NCBI RefSeq assembly: GCF_000223905.1
Contig: NC_015944.1
Span: 1-64,000 of the forward strand
Source: Haloarcula hispanica ATCC 33960
GTDB taxonomy: Archaea > Halobacteriota > Halobacteria > Halobacteriales > Haloarculaceae
Length of the DNA stretch: 64,000 nt
Direction: 5' to 3'
How positions within the stretch are numbered: the first letter of the stretch is position 1; the number at the start of each line of letters is the position of its first letter. Positions 63,883-64,000 of the stretch are shown here, in pieces. Position numbers and translations under genes: made by a program. The notes under the pieces are model-generated. The model searched no databases. It worked only from the letters and a program-made list of their open reading frames with translations, and was not told where the DNA came from.

Positions 63883-64000
63883 ATGTTCGATTCAATACTG
63901 GTCCCGACTGACGGCAGCGAACACGCGACCCGGGCCGCCGAGCACGGGGCAGCGCTGGCCCGTGCATTCGGCGCGAGCCTGCACGTCATCGCTGTCATCG
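63883..64000 (+). CDS. Universal stress protein, 5' part only
   Basis: Begins MFDSILVPTDGSEHATRAAEHGAALARAFGASLHVIAVI and runs off the window end. The start VPTDGS is the UspA family opening. TATA-like TTTATTTA is at about 63847-63854, about 32 bases upstream of the ATG at 63883. Confidence 0.88.
   Translation, partial: MFDSILVPTDGSEHATRAAEHGAALARAFGASLHVIAVI

Noticed and set aside
1-64000. CRISPR arrays, rRNA or tRNA genes
   Set aside because: No regular direct-repeat/spacer series and no tRNA or rRNA-like sequence noticed on reading both strands; a tRNA could still be missed without a covariance scan.

Overview
The window is haloarchaeal DNA, most like Haloarcula. The proteins are very acidic, many regulators carry PAS/GAF/HalOD1/BAT domains, secreted proteins use twin-arginine lipobox signals, and start codons often sit about 25 to 28 bases after a TATA box (leaderless genes). 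Position 1 begins an Orc1/Cdc6 initiator followed by three direct repeats. At 21.1-23.7 kb there is a recombinase-ParA-partner module. Together these point to a large plasmid or secondary chromosome rather than the main chromosome.

Layout. 0-26 kb is accessory and loosely packed: orc and candidate origin repeats; a HalOD1 protein; a lipoprotein; a RND exporter operon between two TetR regulators; a LUD protein; an iron-type ABC importer (binding protein, permease, ATPase); a frameshifted bile-acid-symporter-like gene; a UbiA-type prenyltransferase; a 7TM histidine kinase; a damaged TusA gene; and the partition module, followed by about 2 kb of decayed DNA with a geranylgeranyl-reductase remnant. 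26-38 kb holds an IclR regulator with an NhaC antiporter, a frameshifted LOV-like PAS gene, an Nramp-fold transporter in an operon with hydantoinase/oxoprolinase subunits HyuA/HyuB, and a glutamate dehydrogenase. 38-49 kb is a signalling block: a 955-residue BAT-family regulator, a second glutamate dehydrogenase, and two very large sensor kinases. 51-64 kb contains an iron-regulated binding protein, a GuaB-like enzyme, a formate-dehydrogenase-like molybdoenzyme, the nosDFY operon with nosL and a regulator opposite it, and stress/flavin proteins, ending inside a universal stress protein.

The most interesting non-coding region is 50.48-51.17 kb. Three tandem units of about 140 bases each start with GGGTTCTG, fold into a conserved outer stem (plus a second stem in two units) and end in a hairpin with a pyrimidine/T-rich tail. 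Each is preceded by a TCACAAACG-like box, and in two units a TATA-like element lies about 20 bases upstream. Sequence changes between copies keep base pairing only if the plus strand is transcribed (G-U pairs). I read them as a family of small RNA genes I do not recognise.

Other structure not explained by genes: a palindromic motif shared by the parA promoter, the sequence after the parA operon and a site near 2.25 kb; two copies of an 85-base palindromic repeat; two IS200/IS605-like terminal hairpins (one degenerate); and paired iron-box-like operators upstream of a binding-protein gene.
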